Source: Pomacea canaliculata (Eukaryota; Mollusca; Gastropoda; Architaenioglossa; Ampullariidae). From it: a stretch of 64,000 bases of DNA. The notes beneath the pieces are model-generated. The model saw nothing but the letters and a program-made list of their open reading frames with translations, was not told the origin of the DNA and ran no database searches. A program made the position numbers and the translations under genes. This document shows, piece after piece, positions 36,121 to 49,300 of this stretch. Where the stretch lies: contig NC_037597.1 of NCBI RefSeq assembly GCF_003073045.1, positions 25,310,158 to 25,374,157 on the forward strand, read 5' to 3'. Every line of letters starts with the position of its first letter. Within the stretch, counting starts at the first letter, position 1.

Positions 36121-39100
36121 TCATACGGATGGCAAAGTCACCAGGCTCTCGTCGTATGTGGGTGGAGGGGTGGTTGGTCGTTTGGTGGCCTTTGCCGGGT
36201 GTTTTCCACCCCCTTCGTCCACGCTCGCCGCGGTCCGTAAATACCGATGCGGTTTGTCTGCATGCACGTAGGCTCCCTCGAAAGCTGCGGGTGCGTGGAT
36301 GTAGGCTCCTTCGAAGGCAGCGGGTGCATGAACATAGGCTGCATCATACCCTAGATCAGAGTTCGCAACGCTCTTACTGAGAACTCCCGCCGGCAAGGGT
36401 GCTGTTCCGTGAGCTAGCGAGGCCGCTTTCCAGCTGTGTTGGTAGGACCCGCTACCCAGGTCTGCTTGGGCGGGGGTGACATGTGACTGAGCCGAGCTGA
36501 CGTGCGCTTCCCCCTCGGAGGTCGTCGGGGGCACGTAGAGGGGTCGAAGTGCAGGAAAGCAGCAGTAACAAACGCCGACGAGAACAAAGAGACCTCCCAA
36601 GGAGAGGATGACCAGCAACACTACTCCCCCGCTCGTTGACAGAAGATCGCCGTGCGCGTGGGGGTGGGTGTGCCCTGTAGGAAGACAGGAGACACGAGTG
36701 TTACTACCCCCAGAATGAATATTTAATTGAAGCAGGTTGCATGAAATCGCATGGGTTTTTTAAAAATCAATACTTGTTACTGCTCAGTACAGACCCTCAG
36801 TGCAGGAAGGTCACTATCATCAAGCGCATGTTACATTAAGTTGACTTACTTATATCTAACATTATTCAGCTGTCTGTTTGCCTGGACGATAAAACAATAC
36901 GAAGAGTTCTTCTTAACCTATTTCCTATCCACAAACAGATCCTATACTCTTTTCCCCAGACCCAGTATACATTTTGTTTATCCCGTTTCTCAAGGCCAGT
37001 AACTCTAATGAATATTTGTTTATGCATAGAGTACATTTGTAGAAAGAGATCTTCAGCCAAAGCATAGAATTTTAAAAAAATTTGCAGGAATAGGACGGAG
37101 AGCAAGTTATCCATAATTTCTTCAAAAGCTACGTAATTTAAAAGTACAATGGTCTTAATTTACTATCACATTTCTTTGAAACATTATATTACACTATTTA
37201 AGAATATATTACAAACTGTTAAATGCTATGTGGAAATGCTTTCACGAAGGAACCTCTTTTGATGAGTTTTTGTCCGCTGACCTTTCTCACAGTTCTGGCC
37301 CTCGAATCCCTTGGCGCACGTGCACACGTAATCCTCTTCGTTGTCCTGACTTGCAGGTTCCGCCATTTTGACATGGCCGCGAGATGCAGCGGTCTCCTGT
37401 GGACACACATCAGGCACAGACAAATATATCAGTACTCTCACGACTCTAGCTGCTCGCACACAGACGACATGTCCACAACCATCGTATCTCTCGGCTTGGA
37501 CATGGGACATCCTCGGTTGACACGAGTTATTCCCAGAGTGCTCCAGGTACTTACTCCAGGTGTATTCACATCTCTCGCCGCTGAAGTCAAAGCTGCACAG
37601 ACACATGTAGCCCTCTGGAGTGAGCACACAGCTCCCGTTATTTTGGCATGGGGATGACCAGCATGGATTGACATAATCTGTTGTAAATGTTGACAAGACG
37701 ATGTCAGACTCCATAACTCACTCACTCATATATATATAACTTTTCTCAAACGAAACAAAAAATCTTCAATTTATCTAGATACATTTTTATGCGTATTGAA
37801 TAAAGGAGGAAAGATTTTAAAGATAATACGATTTGAAGAAATGCTAATTTAGGGTTAACTTATTGTGAATGACTGATCGCTGACTAACTTCCTCACCTGC
37901 TCACTCATTACTGGTCAATGACAGCCCTACACACACCTATCATCAATACAAAGGACAACAGCAAGTCTTCTCTTGACCCGAATGTACACAATTATCAGAT
38001 GGATTCAGGGGTATGGCCCTCATTGATTGTTTGCGCATGTCTGCCCTGAGCACCACCCACCGATGTAAACATGTTCAATTCCACTGTGTAAAACAGGAAA
38101 TTGTTTCCCTCGTTCTGTTGCTGTCTAATTAAGGTCACGTGTAGTTGTTCTTTTTTCCTCGCAAACTGTGTCATGTGTCATGAAAAATGTATCGTGGTGG
38201 GCCGCCTGTGTCATGATTAATGAGAGAAAGGACTGTATCAGAGAGAAGGGAATGGGGCAAGGAACTCACTTTTCTCGCAAAGATCTCCCGAGACATTAGC
38301 GGGACACCGGCAGATGAAATCAGTTGCAAGACTCGACTCGCAGGTTCCTCCGTTCCTGCAAGGACTGGACATGCAGGCGGTTGCTATGCGAGGACAGAGT
38401 CAGACAGAAGTTAGTCATCATATCTCACCCTAAGGTCACTTTACGAGGTGACCACAAGGTCCTATACCTCCCGCACTAAACACTATGACCTAGCCATGAG
38501 GTGGAGGTAAAGTCTGCCTCCAGGGCAGTTATGGACCGAAAACAACAACGGGGTTCCTGTTACTGCGAACATCCTCACGGGTCAGCAGAAAGTGTCACGT
38601 GTTGGATTGAACAAGATGTAAAATAACCTAAAGGACAGCAAGATACTTTCGTAACTACATTCCCTTCAGAATACAAGTTATCAGGTGACACAATGCATCA
38701 TATTTATAACAGGATAGAAGCAAACAAGATATCATTAAAAAGTTCTGATCATCCGATGGATTTTGTTATTCATTTTCATTGCAATGCATAATTCAACACC
38801 AAGTTCTGTGGACAAAATGGGACGTTAGTGTCACCCTTGGCAACGAAATAAGTCACAGCTTTGACAACAACGAGAGAGGATAATCAGAGCCACAGCCTCG
38901 GGGAAAATGAGAAAGGTGTTGTCGTTGCCAGTTCAGGACAACGCATACTGACCATTCTCACAATACTGTCCAACCCAGTGACCAACGCAGATGCACCTGT
39001 CTAGAAACTTGTGGCAATGGCCGCCATTGTTACAGGGCTTTGTGCAAAGTCCTCCAGATAGTGTTACTGAAAATACACACACACACAAACACATGTTGTA

Positions 39101-40733
39101 AGCATAACACGATGTGATGTGACCAGTAGTGCTAAATCAATGTCCCATTCCCTCCCGATAAAAATAGCTGGCCTGCAGATATCCTTGACAGCAGCGGGTG
39201 GGCAGACTTTCATTCATTTTGCACGTGCATCGGGACAGCGATACGCAGTTCGAGACCGAGGAAGGATTAACTGCCGGGTGTTCACATTTCCTCACTACAA
39301 GCTTTAGGAGGTCGTCTGGGCTGGAGTCTCTGACAGAGAACTCAGCTGTACAAGTTCTTGCTGGGGATGGACTCTTTCTCCGAGCACATAATCCGACAAA
39401 GACTCCTAGACAATCAGGATAAAAGTCATGGTATCGAGGCTTGTTGGAGGACCTATTACATTAGTTTGTTGGAGACTAGCTTGCTGATGTTCCTATTACA
39501 TTTAGGTTACATTAACTCGTTGGAACTCCTAGTGTTTTCAACTTGCTGAATGTCCTATAACATAAGCTTGCTTGAAGTACTATCAAAAGTCTATATAATG
39601 TAAGGTCTTTGGTACTTTTACATTCACTTTTTGTAGGTCACAGTCTTGCTGGATTCCATGCTACATATGTATGTTAATACAAAGATATATTACGAGAACA
39701 TTTCTAGTGTTATAAATATCAATCAACGGTTATAAATGCTTTCTGCTGCAGACAGTAAATATCTGGCTCTAGCGATATAATCTTATGTGAATCTTGTGGA
39801 GGTAGCTGAGGAGAAAAGATACTCAATTATGTGTTTAGATAAGCACATATGAAAAAGTAATAATGTTAAGTGAAGGCTAAAAATATAAATAAATGCATTT
39901 TACGTGATCAATTATGTTATGTTAATGCATTATTAATAAATTTATAAATAAATATATCTGATGAAAAACCAGAATTTATACGATTACCGCACACACACAT
40001 CACTACACGGACGGAGAAAAAAAAAAGAGAGAAAGATATAGAAAGAGCAAATTATTTGGCAAGAAAAATTAAACTTTGAATTAAAAGCAATGTAGACAAG
40101 CTTCCTTCAGAACGAAAGATAAAGCGAAAAGTATATATACACCTGGATTTAAGGTTCGGAAATAAGAATGAATAAAAAATGAATCAGTTAACAGGATCTT
40201 CTTTGAACTTCCGAATCTTCTCTCCGTAACGACCTTGTCACAATGCCAATAAAGCTGCACTGGGCGCCATCGCCACCATGACACGACGGTTTTCAGTCTG
40301 AGGTCGACTTCCCTCTAACCTCTCTTCATGTCTTCTGGAAGAGACTCCTACTTTAAATGGCCGTCAAACGCCAGGAGACGTAGGACCATCACAGGGCCAC
40401 ACATCAAGACCTAGGAAACCAAGCATTCATCACCTTGTCATCGCCGCCAGATGACGAAGCATAGCTGGGTAGAGGCGGCAGCAGCAGCAGCGGTAGTGAA
40501 ACCTGTCAGACGACAGTTAAGTTGGCTCCTTCCGGAATTGTATTCCTGAAGTAAGCTTCTTCCTGGATATTAATGGAAGTAGAGATCAGGTACTCGCCGG
40601 GAAATGAACAGCCATGAGAACAAAAGTGTTTAGAAGTGAGAGAGGTGGACACGTGCAGGACATAGACATACAACCAACCTTTGGCGCAGCTACAGAGAAG
40701 AAGAGTGTACACAGTCCAGGCCCGCGCCGCCAT
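36121..40733 (-). CDS. Four-EGF single-pass membrane protein with PPxY tail (one frameshifted exon)
   Basis: Exons (minus order): signal peptide 40,679-40,733 (MAARAWTVYTLLLCSCAK); EGF1 38,953-39,066; EGF2 38,270-38,383; EGF3 37,555-37,677; EGF4 37,282-37,396; membrane and tail 36,121-36,674. All junctions are phase 1, as is usual for EGF exons. EGF1 shows CTKPCNNGGHC, EGF2 shows CMSSPCRNGGTC, and EGF3 shows CWSSPCQNNGSC ending GERCE. EGF4 is 115 nt where phase needs 114: PCQNGGTC and DYVCTCAKGFEGQNCE lie in different frames. Without the extra base the protein would be 357 aa. The membrane segment is VVLLVILSLGGLFVLVGVCY. The tail has an 11-residue repeat (AYVHAPAAFEG) and ends PPPTYDESLVTLPSV with a PPxY motif. 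It is Notch-ligand-like only in having EGFs; no DSL domain is seen and its function is unknown. Confidence 0.83.
36258..36350 (-). repeat. 33-bp coding tandem repeat in EGF-protein tail
   Basis: On the minus strand two and a half units encode AYVHAPAAFEG, AYIHAPAAFEG and AYVHA. The frame is conserved, so the repeat lengthens the cytoplasmic tail with regularly spaced tyrosines. Confidence 0.8.
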
Positions 40734-41303
40734 TGTTGTTGATGTCTAGTCGCCGTTTCTCGCCGGTGTGGACGCTGCAAGAATCTGGCGAATACCTCAT
40801 CGATCTTGCACCGCTGGGGGGGAAAACCAGACAGATTGCCTCCCTTAGCTTAACGTTGCTTTGGTGACAGAAAGTGTTGAGTAGGCATGTAGGTATGCAT
40901 ATCAACATGTAGTTTATATGTGTGTTTGTGTAGCTGTATCTACATATTTAGGTATTTGTGCTTCTCAGTATATATGTTTATTTTGTATGTATGTAGATAT
41001 ATGCATTTGTGTACCTTTGCTTGTGTATATGTGCGTGTGAGTGTAAGGTTCTACATGTGTTATATGTGTTGTAGAGGTGTGGTGTGTGTGTTTGTGTATA
41101 TCTTTGAGTGCATGTATATAAACTCTTTAGTCGCCTTCTGTGCATTGAGCTCTTGTCGAGTTCCGATCACTGCATGCCTTAGTGACGTCAGCGATGTGCT
41201 ACCATCCATCATTATCTCAAGCAGTTCAGTCACGTGGGCCTAACCCTGGCAGCGCATGATCCACCTCGCTCGTTTGTTTACCTCCACCAGCAGACGCGCA
41301 AAC
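40734..41303. promoter_or_regulatory. Intergenic region upstream of the EGF membrane-protein gene
   Basis: This region separates the minus-strand signal-peptide exon from a possible plus-strand first exon at 41,304, so it may be a divergent promoter. It holds a GT/TAT-rich stretch (about 40,910-41,110) and a CACGTG E-box at 41,231-41,236. No TATA element could be assigned. Confidence 0.3.
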
Positions 41304-41395
41304 ATGTCCGCTAAACACGTGACGCGCTTTTTTGACAATGGAGGTGTCATTGCTAGCGAGTCACGTGGGATGACCGTTGAATTGCGGTTCGCAAG
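41304..41395 (+). other. Possible first coding exon, unknown product
   Basis: ATG at 41,304 opens a frame (MSAKHVTRFFDNGG...) that ends at a good GCAAG|GTAAGC donor. Two CACGTG motifs (41,316-41,321 and 41,362-41,367) lie inside it, and a third is 68 bp upstream of the ATG. I could not find a downstream exon in matching phase, although an open stretch near 41,500-41,565 (KETLLEDIEILQITEAEPAP) looks coding-like. It may be the start of a small or broken gene, or 5' non-coding DNA. Confidence 0.25.
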
Positions 41396-41565
41396 GTAAG
41401 CAGTATTTACCAAGTGGCACATACTGCACTACATCCGGGTATCCTCGTCATGCAGTGTTAGCCACTGCCGCGGGGGGATCACGATCGTCAAAATTTGAAG
41501 TGTGTGATGAAAGAAACTCTACTTGAGGATATTGAAATCTTGCAGATAACAGAAGCAGAACCAGC

Positions 41566-43084
41566 TCCGCCTGCTGGTACGCCATTTTTATAATATTTTT
41601 GAAGAAAGCTATGCCGCTCGCTAACAATGTCGGCTTCAAAAGAATCGTTTATTTGCAATAGTTAAAAATCACAGTTTTAAAACGCAAGGACGGTTGGTAA
41701 AGGCCGCCATTTTGTGTACTTTTGCGAGAAAAAAGCAAACTGACCCTAGTTTGTAATCGTGCTCCCTTGACAAGAAAAGTGTCGAGCGATGCTGGGGCTG
41801 TGAGCAGTTTCGCGATTGGCCAGTGCGATCTGATGTCATGGCTTGCAATGTGCGAACAGACTGGCAACACGTGCAAACTGTCAAACGGAAAGTGTAAACA
41901 GACTTGTCTTCGGTTGCGTCATAGCTGTCAGAAAGAAGAATGTCGAGCACAATGTTTTCATTATTTGCCTTGAATTGGATGATCGATCTGTTCTACGCAT
42001 GCGCGCAAACCTTAACAAACAGAAACCTCGACCGTTTTGTCTTCTCGGTCAGTCCGTCCAAAATAAGAACCTCCACCTTAACCGTAACCCAAACCCCTGA
42101 CCATATATGTCAAGCTAACATCCACACAAGCTCTCCACAACACCAAAAAAACCATTCATACCAATACAACTGGTAAATATACATTGAAAATAAGAAAGTA
42201 AGAGCTGCTTACTGTAGAATTTTTTTTTCAACAACAACCCATCTTTAGTTCTTCCCAAGCAGAGAAAAAAGCGAACCATGATACAAAACATTTTAAACAG
42301 CAGTACTTCACTTCACTGATAGATAAAAAATACAAATAAATTCAACACCAAAAATGCTGTTAAGAGACCAGTTAATATATCTCGACTAGGGGACTGAGGT
42401 CAATAAAAGAACTAAGGTTTTGTATTTTTTTTAGGAAAACAAATTAAACATAAGTGATGTGTCCAGCATATTCTTATTCTCGATTTAAAAGTTTACACAA
42501 GAGTTAGCTAGCCCATTAGGTCTATGTACACACAAGTCTTTCTCTCTTTCCACATGCGATCCGCGCAGCCTTGCAGGACAACTGCTGAATTTTCTTCTTT
42601 TATCCATTTATTTATTTTTAATCTTCATCTAGAAGATTGGTATAAGTAAAGCAGGTCTTAGCGAAATTGTGAGATTTCATGTTCATAAATGTGTAAAATT
42701 CTTCATATTTGTAACAGATATTATTCTCTGGTTCTTTTCCATTTTACATTTGTAAATAAAAAATCTAGAAGAGTTTTAAACACTTTTTTAATTTAACACG
42801 CCGTGCTATCATTTAAGCCCAGCTTGATAGTTGACTGGAGTGTTCCAAACAAAATGATGCAGAACGAAAATATTCAGTCTAAAAGCAAGATCCATGGTTG
42901 TTTTGAGTTATGTGAGATAAACTTTCGATGCCAACTCGCTAGATGGCATTATTTTCTGTATCAACATTTCTCAAAGATTCTGAGTAATGACTAGACTCAA
43001 TCTGACGGCAAGTGAGCGATGTCCGAATGCTGCGCCATCTGGGGACCATACGAACACTGGCGATGTAGGTACATCAGAGGTTTA
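41566..43084. other. Gene-free stretch
   Basis: I found no exon with supporting splice sites. Several short open frames overlap on both strands without recognisable motifs. Confidence 0.45.
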
Positions 43085-43215
43085 TTATGACCCAGGGTTG
43101 AGAGGCAATTGGTGTTTTAACTAAGGTTATATCCCGGCAGAGCAGCCAACCCTGTAAGCAGATTCCATGCGCAGAGAAAGAACATCGTGGCCGAGACGAG
43201 ATCTGAACCCAGGAC
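43085..43215 (-). mobile_element. SINE-like element fragment
   Basis: On the minus strand the sequence runs from GGGTTCAGATCTCG, which resembles a tRNA-type B box, to CAGGGTTGGCTGCTC and GGGATATAACC. A related core (CAGGGCTGGCTGCTTTGATG, then ATATAGCC) occurs on the plus strand near 51,530, which supports a dispersed family. Ends and target duplications were not fixed. Confidence 0.45.
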
Positions 43216-43337
43216 AGCAAATCCTATTTTCAAGTCACTTTCGTACGTCACATCATGACGTCAAGTATCTTTTACGTCTGAGATGAGCAGTTTGGTTACC
43301 ATGGTGAAATTCTCTAGTCTATGGACGATACCAAGAA

Positions 43338-46300
43338 ATGGTTAATCATCAACTTCTTGTGGTTAATTCTTATGTTGTGTACGTGGCCATTATTTCAGGT
43401 GAGTAATGTGATTTCTCTCTGATTTTTATGCCTCCGCAGTCTCTTTCTATCGAACGTGCAAGCCATCCGAACACAAAGATGAACACGATAGACATGGGGC
43501 AAGGCTTACATGTTGTAATCCTTATTTACTTGCACAACTGTCAACAGTTTCACGAAGCCACTGAAGGCCGCATGATTTTGTTTGAAGGGACATTAACTCA
43601 GTAATTCTTCAGTAACTTCCAAACTTGTTTAGCTGTGGTCATAAAAATGGCGGTAAATCGTTAGTTTGTGTCAAAATGAGTACCTCAAGAGCAGACATCT
43701 CATTTTTTTGTTTTTTTCTAATAGTAGTAGCTTAGCAGTAGTAACATTCATGTTATAAGGATCACACTTAGCCTTTCAAATTCGGCTCACCAAATACAGC
43801 AGCCATTTTAGCCATTAGGCAAGATAAAACTCTCTTCCTCAAACTTCCCAGTTCTTAAAAACCTTTTTTTTTTCTCTAAGTTTGCCATGCCGCCGATGTG
43901 AAATACAAGGGGTGCATGGTGCCAGAGAACTTGCTGGAGCTGTGGAAGACGGTGCGGGAAGGACAGGACCCTGCTAAAGACTCCCTGCTGCGAGGTCCGT
44001 TCTCTCATCGGCCGGATGTCAAAGGCGACCTCAGTGTACAGAAATGTGTTCTGCACTGCTGGTCCGAGCGGTTCAACTTCGCGGCTATGCAGGTATTTGC
44101 AGGGAGGGTTCTTTCATATATTCTGTACTTGTGACGAGAAATATAACAGCCAAGACTGCACAAGACGCCATCTTGTCAGTGGAGAGCAACTTGAATAGTT
44201 AAATATTCTGCGCTGAATTCTGCCATTGTGGTAGCCTTTCCTGAAATCTTTATTCATTTAAGGCAGGAGAGATTTGTAACACTTACAGGAGCAGTTCTTA
44301 AACACATTCGATGAGCAATTTAATCATATTGTTGAGAGAAAAGAAATACCGAGACCTTTTCAAACTACGCTGTGCTCAAATCCGTCCAGATGATTGGTAA
44401 AGGGAGGGAGAGATGGGGGGACCGGGGACAAAGTTCGTACCCAGTAAGAAATATATTCTTAACTATAGCTGATGTTGTTCGCTTCGGAAATGACTTTTTT
44501 GCCATGTAAACATGTTCAATAACAGGAATATAAAAACAGTTAGATGAAAATGAACAACATTTTTTCTGCTTTCATTATATCGTTTACAACATTCCGTGTT
44601 CATTTATTATGCAGCTTCTAATGTCCATGTTTATTATGCTCTGAACATGACCTTAATGTTGTGGCAAATCGTTACATAAATAAACATACATCATTGGTAG
44701 TGGAATCGGCCGCCTCGATTTTAGAGGCAATGGACATTGTTTCCCTAGAGAAGAAAGCCTACCATGGCATGTGAAAGATTTTCATTATAAATACAAAAGC
44801 TCGTGGGTTTGTCAAAGGCACGGTGTTGTGAACTCTACCAGTCTTGCTACCTGACACACTGGCAGCTGTTGTTCCTCTTTATGCGATCGCTCATGTGTGC
44901 GCGCTATGGTGTACATAAATATTAATGAGTTCACAAGACTGCCTTGTTCTAGTATTCCCTTCACGCCATGCTCTAATGACTTCAGGAACTGCAAACGGTG
45001 CGAGCAAAGGGGAAAAGAAGGAAAGGATGAAGAAAGTTCATGGAAGAAGTTTTTTTTTAATAAATTTTAACTCCGGCTAAATCAGATTCTTTTTTGAGCA
45101 GCATCAAAGAATTGCAGATTAAAAAATCGGATTAAAAAAATAGCGAGGCTGTCTATTTACCTGCCTCTTTTTTCTGTCTCTACAAATAATAAGAAAGATT
45201 GATGATCGACAGACTGTATAAATGACGAATAAAAGACGATGAGGAGGAAGCAAAGGAATACGACAATGCTCAGGAGCAGGCTGTTGTCGTCTTCGAAGTC
45301 TTTTCAGTCCCCAACTTCCGGTAAGACCCTAGTGCGCACGCATGAGTGAACCGCACATTTCCGGAACTCAGGAGAGCTCGTGCTAGTGTTTCAGGTATTC
45401 CAGCCTACACGCCAGTCTCCATTCAGCACACTCCCGCTGCAGGTCTTTTGGGGTTGAGACATAGGGGTGGGTGGTGCATGTGGGCTCGTGTCCTGTTTCA
45501 ATGCCATTAGGTCAGCCGTTAAAGGCCGGTCTTTGGCTCGCGCACGAACAAGGTAGCCCTGTGAGTGATTCTGCGTGTTGCGCCCCGAATCGATTGCGCA
45601 GGGCGGCAGCCACTGTTACTGTTCGTCGCACGTGGAGGAGCTGATGACCGTGAGGGACTGGTTCTGCCGCGAGCGGTGCGTGGGGACCTGCCGGGAGATG
45701 TGCGGGGGCAGAGTAGCCATGTCCGTCTACGAGACAGGTCAGTGCCGCACGCGCGCTGTGTCTGCCAAGCCCTGCTAATTGATAATTGTGTTATTATTGA
45801 TTATGATGATGATGATGATGATGATGACAACAACGACGATTGTGGTGGTGGAAGTGGTGATGTTGATGACACATTTCAAACATGGATAGTCCTCGCAAAG
45901 GAAGCTGCAAGTGTAGTTCAATGACAAGAGATGAGAAGACATTATTCTTTCTTGTGGAAATAAAATGCTACAAAACTTTTACCAATCACACTTTAAACAC
46001 ACACACACACAAAGCGTTTATATACAGCACAAATTCTTAAGTTAATCTCTTGAAGTTGAGAATTCTGGCTGTTGCCATATTTAAAAGGCTCGAGTCTGGG
46101 TTTGTGGTGAATAAAATTGCCACTGAAGTTGCTCCTCAACGACAGAAAGGTGTTTTGTACTGAGTATAATGCAGCTTATCTTGGTGACCAGGCTCTGCTT
46201 CCGGATCACATCTACTAGCTCATCACATGAACCCACCATACAGCTGGCTTTCTTGACTACCCTCTTTGATCTATTTATAGCTCGTCTCATTCCATCCCCA

Positions 46301-49300
46301 CCACACAAGTGAACATCAGCACACCAGCAGCAACAAAATGGATGAATAGCTGATGGTGCCCCACATCTGAGATGAACTTACAAAAAAGCAGCACTTTTAT
46401 CGAGTTATTTACTGGTCAACATTTTCCCCTTTCTGAGCCCATTGATCTCACTGCCCTCCTCGCCATCATGATAATGGAGGTCCTGCACTTTCCTGTTAAT
46501 GACATTTTTTAACCTTTGACCACAAAAACGTATTTTCCCTCATGTGTACTTGTCCGTTTATTGTTTTTAATCTAAACCTTAAAGCTTTAGCAAGAGTTTA
46601 TTCTCTTTACAAGAAGATATCAGAGAAGATCAGAACATCGACCGCACATCCGGTCCTTGATAAAGTGAGATGTTTCGGCCACAGATTATGGAATAAGTCT
46701 TTACTTAGTCACATAAGATGCCATGCTGATCACAAGAATAATAATAAAGTAACAAACAAATTTATTTATGCTTGAAAAGAGCACGAGTTTAAAATTATAA
46801 AGAAAATAGGGACGGTGGCAAAATGAAATATCTGATCGCTAGAGGATCTTTCCTCACAGGTTATGAAAAAGAACCACAACAACTGCTGTCTTTTTCGAAC
46901 GACATTGTTAAGGCAGGTGAGTAAACGAATAGAAAGGTGAGTAAACAGCACCCCTGACATGTTTCTGATTCTCGAATTTTCTGTTAACCTGTGTTGTAGT
47001 TTGTTGTAAAGGATTTGGAGCATAGCTTTTATAGTCAAGATACAGAAAAAGCTTCCAATGGCACGAAATCCCCTCTTGCCTTCCCATGGTGCTTAAGGAC
47101 GATGTTGTCCATGATGCAGGAATGGTGGGCTGTTACTACAAGATCGGCGAGGCCAGACTGTGCTCCTCCTCTAGAGAACATCACGTGAAGCCTGCAATCA
47201 GAAGCGGCCGGATGACTCCTCAGTTATGTGCCCTTTATTGCGCAGCCGGAGGCGAGAAGTTAAAAAACGACGTGGCCGTTGTAACGGTAAAGGGCGTGAA
47301 GCTAGCGTGACAGTGAATTGCCACACGGTCATGACATGACAGGCAAGCGATATCACGTGATGCTGCTTTGACACGATAGTGATGGTGAAATGTGATGGCA
47401 GTGAAATGACGTATTAGTGAAGTAACATGGCGTCGTCATGACGGGACAGTAGCATATCGCAGAGATTGATATTGTATGTTATTAAAATGACAACAGTGAA
47501 ATGACATGATGTTGACATGACCTGAGAGCAAAATAGTGTGATTTTGAAGTGAGGTAGCAGTAATGTGGCACTGAAATGAGGTAGTTTTTTTTAGTATTTC
47601 TCGCGGTGGCAGTAAAAGGCAAACAAGGTGGTAGTGTAGTAGGGGTGTAGTACAAACAGTACTATGACTGCATCACATGGGAGTGCGTGTGCAGCATTAT
47701 TTCATCACATGATTCCACATCACCTGTAGGAGCACGCACGGTCTTGAGACGAATAGGGAATCCTAATACAACTCAACCAATATAGCAATCAGTAGAGAAT
47801 CGTGCATACATCCTAGCGGACATGGCAGAAAGACGGTTCTGATGATAAGAACTGACAGGCAAGGACACATTGCTTTGCATTCACATTTATGAAGGCATTG
47901 TGCTCTACACTGGTGCTGCGTACCCAAAGTGGGTGACCTAGTTTGGCTGTGACCTAGTTGCAATGGTTGGTGTCGGGTACGTGGTCTCAGGGTGCCTGAT
48001 GCTCTGTACAGGCTAAGGACGCCTGCTGCTGCGGCACCAACACCCAGCTGGCGACTTCCGGCCAAGACCTACAGGGTGTTCCACTTGACCAGTGCGCCAT
48101 GGCGTGTGTGGGCGGATCACACTCCACCTGTGTCGGGGAGGGGGTGCTGAATGGCAGGGTGGAGCAGCTCATCTCCGCCTACATTATACCCAGTTAGTTT
48201 TTAACCTTGTTGACGAGCACCAGATATACCTTGTTTAAGCCCTTTGTTATACTTAGGGGTATATTGTGTTTGCTCATTGTTATGTATCCATGTTGTTCCA
48301 TTATTTCCTTTTACATTTTTTGCTGAAACGAGCTCTTTAAGCTTGTAGAATGTTCAAACCGCAAGTTCTAAGAGGGTTGATTCTATGATTTTGAGCCATG
48401 AAGCACCACTTTCCTATCATCTCTGTATCTATCTATCCATCGTCCATCGGTTTGTTTGCACGTGTGTCTATTTCATTGTCCCTCAGTCCGTCCTTCTGCT
48501 CCTGACAAATGTGTTGTTGATGGTAAAGACTCTGTGCTTAATAAGAGTATTCTGTGTCGAAACACGGAGTGTCTCTTGCTGGCATATCGTGAGTTTCCAG
48601 ACTCTTCTTTGTCCATGACAGAAATGCTGTCAGTGGGCATGCCTGTGGTACCTGCAGCTGTCTTCCAGACTGACAACGGCTGGCTCTATCCCAAATTTGT
48701 TGGTGAGGCACCGTTCAGATTCCGCTCGACAGCACACCAAAACACTCGTACACGAAAACACGACATAAATAAACAAAAGGAATTGTTAGTATTAACCTAA
48801 AAACAAAGAAAAAAGTTCGCAGTTTCATTGAATTGGACTACCTTGGAGATTTCGCTGGCAGGTGTCTGTATAGTTCAAAGGCTTTGCTCACAGTAGCGGA
48901 AGGAAACATAACAATTATTCAAAGCAGGCGTGTTTTTTTTCACATAGCGGGTTTAGTTCTCATTTTTGCTAAATTCTTTTCACATTGTCGGCAGAAATGG
49001 ATTTTTACATATCAGATTTACTGTGATTTTCCTCTTCATCTTCTCTCTTTCTCTCAGTTCGCGCCATTCTGCACTAAGCACACCATAGCCTCACATATTT
49101 CCGGCTTAATACTAATAACCAAAGTCCTCACTGTGCATGCTAATAATCACAGTCCTCACCGTGCATGATAATAATCACAGTCCTCACTGTGCATGCTAAT
49201 AATCACAATCCTCACTGTGCATGGACGCCAAATTTCAAATACAACTGTAGGTCATACTCATTCAAACCGCTCGTTTTATCTGCATGACAATGTTTCAGAC

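Noticed and set aside
46081-46308. Cys-containing minus-strand frame as an exon of a resident gene
   Set aside because: It lies in an intron of the plus-strand WSC gene and resembles the end of a LINE reverse transcriptase, so it is listed as a mobile-element fragment only.
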